A stretch of DNA of 64,000 bases, taken from positions 3,805 to 67,804 of the forward strand of contig NZ_FZOA01000002.1 in the NCBI RefSeq assembly GCF_900187985.1. Reading direction: 5' to 3'. Of the stretch, positions 53,173-61,250 are shown in pieces. The stretch comes from Methylobacillus rhizosphaerae (GTDB lineage: Bacteria > Pseudomonadota > Gammaproteobacteria > Burkholderiales > Methylophilaceae). A model generated the notes under the pieces. The model saw only the letters and a list, made by a program, of their open reading frames with translations, made no database searches and was not told the DNA's origin. Position 1 is the stretch's first letter. Every line of letters begins with the position of its first letter. The translations under genes and the position numbers were made by a program.

Positions 53173-53449
53173 CTGTGCAGTGTCGGGTAAAGCGGCGGCG
53201 AACGCAAGGGATGCGCCAAAAGGCGCTGTGAGGAATAATGCCCCAGTCCCAACAATTTCTGTGGGTAACTTTGTGGGCAGCATGGGCATGACTATGCTAA
53301 CTGTTTGTTACAATAAGGCGAAATTGAACCTGCCTATTTTTTATACAAATGCGCATGATTTAATTGCGCTCTGCGGTGAACATACCGCGCCAGATTCTGT
53401 CACGTTGTCATGAGGACAACATTTTTCCACCCATCCACGATTGCTGAAT

Positions 53450-55006
53450 ATGCTGACTTTCGATAACCGATTCCTGCGGGAACTGCCGGGTGATCCAGAC
53501 ACCACCAACCAGCTGCGCCAGGTATTCCATGCCTGTTGGTCGCACGCCATGCCAACCTCGGTATCTGCGCCCAGGATGCTGGCTTACTCGCGGGAAATGC
53601 TGGAAGCGCTGGAACTGAGTGTGGAAGACATTACCTCCCCGGATTGGGTCAATGCGCTGGCCGGCAACAGCCTGCTCCCCGGGATGCAGCCTTATGCCAT
53701 GTGTTATGGCGGGCACCAGTTCGGGAATTGGGCGGGGCAACTTGGCGATGGTCGCGCCATCAGTCTCGGTGAAGCGGTCAACAGCAAAGGGCAGCGCTGG
53801 GAGCTACAGCTCAAGGGCGCAGGTGTCACACCTTATTCGCGCATGGCCGATGGACGGGCCGTATTGCGTTCCTCCGTGCGCGAATTCCTTTGCAGCGAGG
53901 CCATGTATCACCTCGGCATCCCAACCACGCGCGCACTGAGCCTGGTGCAGACCGGCGATGTCGTCATCCGCGATATGTTCTACAACGGCAACCCCCAGAT
54001 GGAAAAAGGCGCCATTGTCTGCCGTGTTGCGCCATCCTTCATCCGCTTTGGCAATTTTGAGATTTTTGCCATGCGCGATGACAAACAAACCCTGCAAACA
54101 CTGGTGGATTTCACTATTGACCGCGATTTCCCCGAGCTGAAGGACTACCCGGAAGAAGAGCGTTTTGCCGAATGGTTTGCCATCATCTGCGTGCGCACTG
54201 CGCGCCTGATCGCGCAATGGATGCGCGTAGGCTTTGTGCATGGCGTCATGAATACCGACAACATGTCCATCCTTGGCCTCACCATTGATTACGGCCCCTA
54301 TGGCTGGGTCGACAACTTTGACCCGGGCTGGACACCCAACACCACCGATGCCGCCGGACGCCGCTACTGCTTCGGACGCCAGCCTGACATCGCCCGCTGG
54401 AACCTGGAACGCCTGGCCCAGGCATTGCATTGCCTCAAGCCAGAGCGAGAAATCTACGATGAAGGCCTGATGCTGTACGACCAAACCTATAACCGGGAAT
54501 GGGCCGCGGTCCTGGCAGCCAAATTCGGCTTCAGTGCATGGCGTGATGAATACGAGCCCCTGATCAACGAAGTATTCGACCTCATGTATCACGCCGATAT
54601 CGACATGACAGAGTTTTTCCGCAAACTGGCCACAATCGAAGCCAGCCAACCCGATCTCGCGCACCTGCAAAGCGCCAGTTACAGCCCTGCACTGTGGGAA
54701 ACCTTCAAGCCCAGGTTTGAACAATGGCTCAGCCAATATGCCACCGCCACCGTGGCCGATGCACGCGACCCGGCTACCCGCACCAGCAGCATGAATAAGG
54801 TCAACCCGCGATATGTATTACGCAACTACCTCGCCCAGCAGGCCATAGACCTGGCAGACCAGGGAGACACCAGCATGATAGAAGAACTGCTGGAAGTCCT
54901 GCGGCGACCTTATGACGAACAGCCGGGCAAGGAGCGCTTTGCAGAGTTAAGGCCGGAATGGGCCAAACACAAGGCAGGCTGCTCCATGCTGTCTTGCAGT
55001 TCCTGA
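53450..55006 (+). CDS. selO: Protein adenylyltransferase SelO (YdiU)
   Basis: A 518-residue pseudokinase-fold enzyme that transfers AMP from ATP to Ser/Thr/Tyr of target proteins during redox stress. Visible motifs are YGGHQFGNWAGQLGDGRA (about 82-99), LQLKGAGVTPYSRMADGRAV (about 117-136), and VHGVMNTDNMSILGLTIDYGPY (about 262-283, catalytic loop and metal site). The C-terminus ends in GCSMLSCSS: the redox Cys that corresponds to selenocysteine in animal SelO. ATG 53450 is used; TTG 53441 is possible. Confidence 0.95.
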   Translation: MLTFDNRFLRELPGDPDTTNQLRQVFHACWSHAMPTSVSAPRMLAYSREMLEALELSVEDITSPDWVNALAGNSLLPGMQPYAMCYGGHQFGNWAGQLGDGRAISLGEAVNSKGQRWELQLKGAGVTPYSRMADGRAVLRSSVREFLCSEAMYHLGIPTTRALSLVQTGDVVIRDMFYNGNPQMEKGAIVCRVAPSFIRFGNFEIFAMRDDKQTLQTLVDFTIDRDFPELKDYPEEERFAEWFAIICVRTARLIAQWMRVGFVHGVMNTDNMSILGLTIDYGPYGWVDNFDPGWTPNTTDAAGRRYCFGRQPDIARWNLERLAQALHCLKPEREIYDEGLMLYDQTYNREWAAVLAAKFGFSAWRDEYEPLINEVFDLMYHADIDMTEFFRKLATIEASQPDLAHLQSASYSPALWETFKPRFEQWLSQYATATVADARDPATRTSSMNKVNPRYVLRNYLAQQAIDLADQGDTSMIEELLEVLRRPYDEQPGKERFAELRPEWAKHKAGCSMLSCSS

Positions 55007-55100
55007 TTCAAGGTTTACCGTAAGGTGATAGGTGATTACTGATACTGTCTCCGGCCTGGAGCCGGAATCCGGTTCTGTTTTAACTAGCCGCAACCAAGAC

Positions 55101-55126
55101 AAAAAAATGCCGGGATAAACCCGGCA
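55101..55126 (-). terminator. Terminator of the sigma-receptor operon
   Basis: TGCCGGG (55108-55114), loop ATAAA, CCCGGCA (55120-55126). Read on the minus strand the stem is followed by seven T residues (complement of 55101-55107), so it terminates transcripts coming from the TonB receptor and the small membrane protein. Confidence 0.88.
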
Positions 55127-55170
55127 GAGGGAGTGGATGCATGCCGGACATCATCCGGCATGAGAGAAAC

Positions 55171-55308
55171 CTACATCCAGTAAAACCCTGATATCAGCAG
55201 ACTCAACTCAACTGCCAGCAGCAGGAAGAACAGTGCAGGCAGCACGATCATCCAGCTTTCGTGCAGCAGCCATTGTTTGAGACAGATGATGAGCCTGGAT
55301 AATGGCAT
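55171..55308 (-). CDS. 45-residue membrane protein coupled to TonB receptor
   Basis: A short reading frame: MPLSRLIICLKQWLLHESWM followed by a hydrophobic helix (IVLPALFFLLLAVELSLLISGF, residues about 21-42) and YWM. Its ATG starts 4 bases after the TonB receptor stop (TAA-GTGA-ATG), so translation must be coupled to the receptor. The operon terminator lies about 45 bases beyond its stop. A single basic amphipathic N-terminus plus one transmembrane segment suggests a small inner-membrane accessory. No family is recognised. Confidence 0.62.
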   Translation of the reverse strand: MPLSRLIICLKQWLLHESWMIVLPALFFLLLAVELSLLISGFYWM

Positions 55309-55312
55309 TCAC

Positions 55313-58300
55313 TTATTTCCTTGGGTCAAAGGAATAACTCAGACTGACCCAAGCTGCTCGTGGTGCACCAGGAGCCAGGAAATTTGTCATGAGCCAATCA
55401 CTGGAATTATGGTTGTAACCATCTGGACCAATAGCTCCATTGATAGATGGCGAGAATGGATTTCTCCCCAATTGGCCTGCACTGAAGTATTCCTTGTCCA
55501 ACAAGTTGTTAACACGTAGGCCAAGAGTCCATTCTGAGGTTAAGCGATAACTGGTTTGTAAGTTCAGCGTCATATATCCTGGGGTTGTGCCAGGATTATT
55601 TGTTGTTTGACGAGCTACACTTATTAACTGACCGGTAGAGCCATCCTCCACCGTGTCATAAATAACCTCCCCAGTACGGTGTTTGTTATTTTCATTTCCA
55701 CGAACAAAAGCAAAGGAGTGTGCAACAGCTGTAAGTCCAATTTGCCATTTAGGAGTTACTTGATAACTTAGGGTTGCATTAAGGTTGTGTAATGGAACAC
55801 CTGGCATACGATCACCAGGTTTTACTTGTATTAGTCGGCTATAGTTCTGACCATATACCTGTTCTACCGAGCTACTATTATCATTGGCTGGCATCCAGAA
55901 ATTAGATTGAAATGTAGCTTCTGTCAGTGCATAGTTCAGTCGCAAACGCCACTTTTCGAATGCTGCTGTAATACCTGCCTCAATGCCTTGGCGACGTGTA
56001 TCACCGATAGTGTCAAAGAAATTGCGATTACCGGGATAACCAATCATATAGATGTCATCGCGTAGATCAGTGCGATATACACCCAAATTCCACTCAACAT
56101 TGTCGTTGAGTTTTCCGCGCATCCCTAAATCAAAGGTGGTTGCCTTGATTTGAGGTAAATAGGGGTCGCCGGAGAGAGTGGTTGGCAAGGAGCATGCGCG
56201 GTTTTCTGCCAGGCTTCGTGGGGCATACTCTATAGATCCATCAGGGTTCAGATTTACTGGTACAGGAGTTCTATCAAAGGCACATCCTAACTCAACAACT
56301 GAGGGAACACGTGTGCCTTGGCTTGCGTTACCATATATATTGATATCAGGTGTGACCTGCCAGGTAGCCCCCAGTGAAGGGTTCAGAGAGTAATAGCTGA
56401 ATTTCTCTTTCTCAGCCGCATTCAATACATTAGATGCATCTGGAGTGATATACCCAGTAGTTGGGCAGACCCCATTAACACACACATTGTAATAATCAGG
56501 GAAAGCCTGCATCTGTGCCAAGTCCCAGACATACGTACCGTAAGTGCGTGAAGCAATCTTGTTCTTGCCCTTAGTATCGTTATAACGTAATGCACCTGTA
56601 ATACTCAGAGTTTCAATAGGCGTCCAGGTTTCACTGGCATAAATACTCTTAGTCACCTGATGACCAGAGAAATTACTGTTACTGATTTCCTGGCTGGCCG
56701 CAGCATATTGATCGCGTATTTGATCTGGCGCTAAATATCCATCGCGCTCAGCATCAAACAAGCCCAACATCTGCCCACTTCTATAAGTGGCTGAAGGCAT
56801 ATCTACCGATGCACCGACCATGAACTTATGTTTTTCATAATTCCAGTTGAGTTGGATGGAAGCGCCATCAGTAATTTGGTCAATCTGGGTATTGGTCATG
56901 ACGGCAGTAGGCGTTCCCTCTACGACTCCGGCACCCGTACCTCCAGAAGCTGCCCCATCAACCAGTGTTGCAGTACCATTGGAATCTTCAACAATCAGCC
57001 CATTATTATTGACATCACCCTGGCATTTATCACCATTGACTACAGAATTAGGGTCAATAATCATGACGTATTTGGTGCCAGTGCCACCATCCGCATCTGG
57101 AACCCAATAGTAAAACATAGATCCTACTGTCAAAGCGCGTGCAAAATTGAAACCATTTCGCGCTATCTGAGACAGGTTTTGTTCTACTCTATAGTTATAT
57201 TCGTTCTGTCCATTTGACCAATCAGTCGCAGGAGGAGGTGCTAGCGACTCACCACCTTCTCCAGCCTGAGGGGCAAATAATTCAGACTGCTGAAAGTTTT
57301 TTGTGAAATTTAATTTATGTTGGGCAAATGCTACAAACTCTGCTGGGAGCTCAGCATTAAAAGAGCCGGCTGGCAATTGAGCTAAAGCATAGTCGATACC
57401 ATACTGCCGAACATTACTCACGAATGGAGTAGTTAACGACCATGTGCCGTTGGGAGCTTCTACAATATAATAGTTTGGCAATCCATACTGATTGGTACTA
57501 TTAAATAAACAGGTATATTCTTCGCCATCAGCAAGATTTCTCCGTACTTTTTGATTCTCAAATTCAGTGTAAACATCTGCTCCTTTTTGCTTACGTTTAC
57601 TGTTCCTTCTGTAAACCTGTCCAGTAATAGAGAAGTTGTCATTGACGAAGTAGCTGCCTGACAACTGGAATTGCCAGAGGCGGTTGTCGGTGGTATCGGG
57701 GGAGGTGAAAACACTCCTTCTGTCTTGAGCGTACATTTCGCTAGGCAACATGCCGTTGCCAGTTAAATCATTCCAAACAGCCAAGACACTAAGATTGAGA
57801 TCGAGTTTATCGCCACGGTAACTGCCTTTAGTGAACAATTGATTCACTCGGCTCGGTGAGTTATCTCTCCAACCATCCTCCAGGAAGATGTTGGCAGCAG
57901 CGAAGCCAGCCACGGTGCCGTTATTCCATCCTCCTTCGGCTTGCAGCTGGCGTCTGCCAAAGGAGCCTGTCAATACTTCTGCATTGACTTTGGTGTTATT
58001 GAAACCATCCTTGGTTTTCATGGAGAGGGCACCGCCCAGTGTGCCTAAACCAAAAATAGGGTTTGAACCGGGGAATACATCAAAGCTGGCAAGTGCATTC
58101 ATGGGGATCATGTCCCAGTTCATGACATCGCCGAATGGTTCATTGACGCGGATGCCATCCAGAAACACGGACAAGCCTTGTGGTGTGCCAATCTGAGGGC
58201 CTGCGGTAAAACCACGGTACGTGATATCCATCTGGAATGGATTGCCCTGATAGTCATTCACATTCACAGATTGCAGTCTGGAATTCATCAGGTCTGCCAT

Positions 58301-58846
58301 GCTCAAGGCATGTGCGTCCTGAATATCCTGGGCTGTGAGGGTCTGGACGTTGCCGGGAATTTGTTCTTTAGTGAGGCCGGTGCCGCCCAATGGCCCGATT
58401 TCATAGAAGCGCTTGGCGCGGACTTCGATGGCGTCGACATCGAAGTTGATGGAGGATTCCTCACCTGGGAGGGTTTCTTTCATTTTGACTGGTGCGGCTT
58501 TATCAAGAAAGAAGCCACCATGCTGGTCGCTGACTACTTCCAGGCCACTGCCCTTTAGCAGGGTTGCGAACCCTTGTTGTACTGTGTAACTGCCGTTCAG
58601 GCCTTTGCTGTCTACGCTTTGTGTCAGGGCTGGATCAAACACCAGCACGACGCCTGAGCGCTGGGCAAAGCGGTTGAGGGATTGGGTGAGTGTGCCGGGT
58701 GGGATTTCATATTGTCTGGCAGCGTCAGCGGTGAGTACTACGCTGTCTCCTGCTGCCATGGTGTATTGTGCTTTGCCCGCCATCAGCAGCAATGCACAGT
58801 GTAGTGCGACCGCGATTGGCGATGGCTTGAAATGCAGACCGTTCAT
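55313..58846 (-). CDS. TonB-dependent receptor with STN signalling domain
   Basis: A 1177-residue outer-membrane receptor. A signal peptide (about 1-32) precedes a secretin/TonB N-terminal (STN) domain (about 43-115; IPPGTLTQSLNRFAQRSGVVLVFDP), the kind that passes substrate signals to an anti-sigma factor, then a plug (about 145-270) and a large barrel ending in SLSYSFDPRK. ATG 58846 follows AGGGAGGA. It is much longer than FecA (774), with expanded loops. Sequence coding for the barrel is visibly AT-richer than that coding for the STN and plug parts, hinting at a mosaic origin. The ligand is unknown: siderophore, heme or another metal complex. Confidence 0.93.
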   Translation of the reverse strand: MNGLHFKPSPIAVALHCALLLMAGKAQYTMAAGDSVVLTADAARQYEIPPGTLTQSLNRFAQRSGVVLVFDPALTQSVDSKGLNGSYTVQQGFATLLKGSGLEVVSDQHGGFFLDKAAPVKMKETLPGEESSINFDVDAIEVRAKRFYEIGPLGGTGLTKEQIPGNVQTLTAQDIQDAHALSMADLMNSRLQSVNVNDYQGNPFQMDITYRGFTAGPQIGTPQGLSVFLDGIRVNEPFGDVMNWDMIPMNALASFDVFPGSNPIFGLGTLGGALSMKTKDGFNNTKVNAEVLTGSFGRRQLQAEGGWNNGTVAGFAAANIFLEDGWRDNSPSRVNQLFTKGSYRGDKLDLNLSVLAVWNDLTGNGMLPSEMYAQDRRSVFTSPDTTDNRLWQFQLSGSYFVNDNFSITGQVYRRNSKRKQKGADVYTEFENQKVRRNLADGEEYTCLFNSTNQYGLPNYYIVEAPNGTWSLTTPFVSNVRQYGIDYALAQLPAGSFNAELPAEFVAFAQHKLNFTKNFQQSELFAPQAGEGGESLAPPPATDWSNGQNEYNYRVEQNLSQIARNGFNFARALTVGSMFYYWVPDADGGTGTKYVMIIDPNSVVNGDKCQGDVNNNGLIVEDSNGTATLVDGAASGGTGAGVVEGTPTAVMTNTQIDQITDGASIQLNWNYEKHKFMVGASVDMPSATYRSGQMLGLFDAERDGYLAPDQIRDQYAAASQEISNSNFSGHQVTKSIYASETWTPIETLSITGALRYNDTKGKNKIASRTYGTYVWDLAQMQAFPDYYNVCVNGVCPTTGYITPDASNVLNAAEKEKFSYYSLNPSLGATWQVTPDINIYGNASQGTRVPSVVELGCAFDRTPVPVNLNPDGSIEYAPRSLAENRACSLPTTLSGDPYLPQIKATTFDLGMRGKLNDNVEWNLGVYRTDLRDDIYMIGYPGNRNFFDTIGDTRRQGIEAGITAAFEKWRLRLNYALTEATFQSNFWMPANDNSSSVEQVYGQNYSRLIQVKPGDRMPGVPLHNLNATLSYQVTPKWQIGLTAVAHSFAFVRGNENNKHRTGEVIYDTVEDGSTGQLISVARQTTNNPGTTPGYMTLNLQTSYRLTSEWTLGLRVNNLLDKEYFSAGQLGRNPFSPSINGAIGPDGYNHNSSDWLMTNFLAPGAPRAAWVSLSYSFDPRK

Positions 58847-58952
58847 GAAATCCTCCCTGATTTTTATTGTGTTCTTCACCAAGACGAACAACTCAAGGCA
58901 AAGTACAGTCAGGGCATTAAAATTTTTTCATCGCTGGGCGGGTTGCTTGACG

Positions 58953-59972
58953 CTACCGTGGTTTGACTACTGCAAGTAATGGGGTGTAGTACTGGATATC
59001 GACGGGTAGGTAGGTGGTCAGCATTTCCAGTGCTCGGTCGGTATCATTGAGCGGGAATACGCCGGAAACGTGCAGATGTGCGATGTCGTCTTCCTTGAAG
59101 TGGATACGGCCATGGCGGTAGCGTTCCAGTTCCAGTAATACGTCTGCGAGGGATTGGTTATCGACTGCCAGTGTGCCGTTCACCCAGCCGGTCAGGGCGT
59201 TGGCATCTATATCTTGCGGCTGGCTAATATAGGTATCTTCGATACGGGTTCCCTGGTTGGCATGGAGGATGACACATTCAGGCGCGGCAGTGGAGAACAT
59301 GCGTTTGACCTTGCAGGCCTCGACTACGGATTCAATGACGCCTACCCTGGTGGCATCGGTTTCTTTTCTGACGACAAACTGGGTGCCAAGCGCTCGGGCA
59401 GTACCCTGGCGTGTTACCACGATGAAGGGGCGTGCGGCATCTTTTGCTACTTCTACCAACACTTCGCCTTGCAGCAGTTTGATGCGGCGTTCGGCAGTGG
59501 AGTAATCAATATCCACAGCGGAATAGGTATTGAGGGTAATCCGGCTATGGTCGGGCAGTTCTATCACACGCTGTTCACCCACTGCGGTGGTGTAATCCGC
59601 CATCAGGTAAGAGGCTGTGTCAGATTGGGAACCGAGCCAGATGCCCAGCACGAGGGTGATGCCCAATGCCAGGGATTTGGCGGAGAGCTTGCGGCCCACT
59701 GGCTTGAACTCAGGGGTTAGTACTTGTTCCAGGGCATTGAGCGCGGGCTTGGGACTGACTTCGTCCAGGTCGCGCCACATGTGTTCCATGCGTTCATAGG
59801 CGATGCGGTGGGAGGCATCCTGTTCCAGCCATTCCGTGAAGGCGGCCCGCTCGGCTTCCGTGCAGTCCGGCGCGTGTAGCTGGACATACCAGTTGGCTGC
59901 CTGCAATACGGCTTCCAGCTCTGGTTCGTCGGCTGCGTCTTGTGCCTGGTTTTGTGCGGGTAGGGCGGACAT
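58953..59972 (-). CDS. fecR: FecR-family anti-sigma factor
   Basis: A 339-residue FecR-type transmembrane regulator. The cytoplasmic N-terminal domain (about 20-80; ANWYVQLHAPDCTEAERAAFTEWL, then HRIAYERMEHMW) binds the ECF sigma; one transmembrane helix lies at about 100-118 (LALGITLVLGIWLG); the periplasmic FecR domain follows (about 125-225; GEQRVIELPDHSRITLNTYS) with a C-terminal STN-like segment (LPVDIQYYTPLLAVV). It relays receptor occupancy to FecI. It starts 3 bases after fecI. Confidence 0.93.
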   Translation of the reverse strand: MSALPAQNQAQDAADEPELEAVLQAANWYVQLHAPDCTEAERAAFTEWLEQDASHRIAYERMEHMWRDLDEVSPKPALNALEQVLTPEFKPVGRKLSAKSLALGITLVLGIWLGSQSDTASYLMADYTTAVGEQRVIELPDHSRITLNTYSAVDIDYSTAERRIKLLQGEVLVEVAKDAARPFIVVTRQGTARALGTQFVVRKETDATRVGVIESVVEACKVKRMFSTAAPECVILHANQGTRIEDTYISQPQDIDANALTGWVNGTLAVDNQSLADVLLELERYRHGRIHFKEDDIAHLHVSGVFPLNDTDRALEMLTTYLPVDIQYYTPLLAVVKPR

Positions 59973-59975
59973 GGA

Positions 59976-60509
59976 TCAAGGCATGCGGTGCATCAAGGTA
60001 TAGCAATGCACCATGACCTTGGCGAGGTATTGCTTGACCATGCTGACGGAAACGCCCAGTTTGTCGGCAATCTCGACATAGGATAAATCCTCGAACTGGC
60101 TCATGAGAAAAGCCCGGCGGGGTTTATCAGGCAAACCGCCTAACATGCTGGCCAGCAGGTTCAGGGTTTCGATGGCTTCCTGGTATTGTTCTGCGGAGAA
60201 TTCGTAGCGATCCTCGCTGATCAGCATCAGCGATTCAAGATAAGCCTGCTCCAGTTTGCGGCGCCGGGCGGCATCAATCATCAGGTTGGTGGCAGTGGCT
60301 GCCAGGTAGGCTTTGGGTTCACGCAGGATTTTGCTGTCGGGTGCCAGGAGGATGCGCAGGAAGGTGTCGTGCGCAAAGTCATCGGCATGATGCACAGCCC
60401 CCAGTTTTTTACGTAGCCAGCATACTAGCCAATGATGATGATCAACATATAACTGTCCGACTGCATTGACAGTGATTGCTTTGGAATCTGAAACTGATTG
60501 CTCCTGCAT
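59976..60509 (-). CDS. fecI: FecI-like ECF sigma factor
   Basis: A 177-residue sigma-70-family ECF factor. Region 2 (about 17-85; LYVDHHHWLVCWLRKKLGAVHHADDFAHDTFLRIL) and region 4 (about 115-170; GLPDKPRRAFLMSQFEDLSYVEIADKLGVSVSMVKQYL) are clear. ATG 60509 follows GGGAG; an upstream in-frame ATG at 60566 would add 19 residues without family similarity. It should drive the TonB receptor promoter when FecR is triggered. Three operator-like repeats lie 170-230 bases upstream. Confidence 0.92.
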   Translation of the reverse strand: MQEQSVSDSKAITVNAVGQLYVDHHHWLVCWLRKKLGAVHHADDFAHDTFLRILLAPDSKILREPKAYLAATATNLMIDAARRRKLEQAYLESLMLISEDRYEFSAEQYQEAIETLNLLASMLGGLPDKPRRAFLMSQFEDLSYVEIADKLGVSVSMVKQYLAKVMVHCYTLMHRMP

Positions 60510-60681
60510 GCCACTCCCTCGTCCCTGAACCAGATGGCCTAACCCCCCCTTATGGAGGGCAATCATAACATAAGAAATTTATGGATTAATCCCGGCAGAA
60601 TTGCACAGGAATCAGACGAGATATCTGGAAATATTTTTTTGAGGAATTTGGAGATACTGCATCATAAAAATGCGCAAAATA

Positions 60682-60738
60682 TTGGCTGTATACAACCAAC
60701 GCTGGCTATATATAACCAACCTGGTTGTATACAGCCAA
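60682..60738. promoter_or_regulatory. Triple 18-bp operator array upstream of fecI
   Basis: Three pseudo-palindromes follow one another: TTGGCTGTATACAACCAA (60682-60699), CTGGCTATATATAACCAA (60702-60719) and CTGGTTGTATACAGCCAA (60721-60738), with start-to-start spacing of 20 and 19 bases. Sites 1 and 3 are in inverted orientation to each other. The core TTGTATACAA-like palindrome resembles operators of FadR/VanR-type GntR regulators. fecI is the only gene whose 5' end faces this array. Binding is inferred. Confidence 0.75.
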
Positions 60739-60938
60739 TTTTGGGGCAGAGGGTTGCAAAATTTGGCAAGAAAATTGCAAATTATTCGGGAATAAATCCT
60801 AGATAAAAAAGTGATAAAATCACATACGAAGTGTTTGTGATGATTAGGGGTAGGTTTTGTAAAGATCCAGACCTTGAATCAAGTCCCGATGGAGAGATCA
60901 ATTAAAGTATGTACTTTTCCGCAAGCATCCCTGTACTT

Positions 60939-61067
60939 TCATGGCTCTGTGTTTGCGGTTCCCGCAAAGCTGATCAAGCTGTGGTAAGCGTCAATCCTGT
61001 CCTTGAACATTGTGTAACGCAAGGCAGCAATCTTGAAATTGTCGAGGTGTATCTGGGAAAAGGACAT
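60939..61067 (-). pseudogene. Possible gene remnant or tiny ORF
   Basis: A 42-codon frame (starting MSFSQIHLDNFKIAALRY and ending FAGTANTEP) continues upstream in the same frame through a single TAA into about 35 more open codons starting near 61180. The part after the stop looks protein-like, but there is no ribosome-binding site and no recognised family. It may be the degraded tail of a lost gene. Otherwise 60740-61183 holds only AT-rich non-coding sequence and a weak extragenic-repeat fragment (60864-60886). Confidence 0.3.
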
Positions 61068-61183
61068 GTGCCATTAGCCTGATCGCCTTGTGGTAGAGAG
61101 AGTGAGTGCTGCTGTGCTGCGATCATGCCATAAACTCATCAGCCACATTGTAGGCAGCGGTAGTGTATTCATGCTGCGCATAT

Positions 61184-61218
61184 CAAAAAAAAGCCGCCCA
61201 GTATTGCTGAGCGGCTTT
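61184..61218 (-). terminator. Terminator of the mechanosensitive-channel gene
   Basis: On the minus strand AAAGCCGCTCAG pairs imperfectly with CTGGGCGGCTTT around CAATA and is followed by a run of T residues (complement of the A-tract at 61185-61192). It lies 33 bases after the channel gene stop. Confidence 0.88.
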
Positions 61219-61250
61219 CTCCCGGACGGGTATTACTTCTTCAGTCTATT

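Noticed and set aside
53804-54736. 310-codon minus-strand frame opposite selO
   Set aside because: selO motifs are complete on the plus strand; the antisense frame is a codon-bias shadow.
58847-58952. FecI-dependent promoter before the TonB receptor gene
   Set aside because: A promoter is expected in this 106-base gap, but I could not match -35 and -10 elements convincingly by eye.
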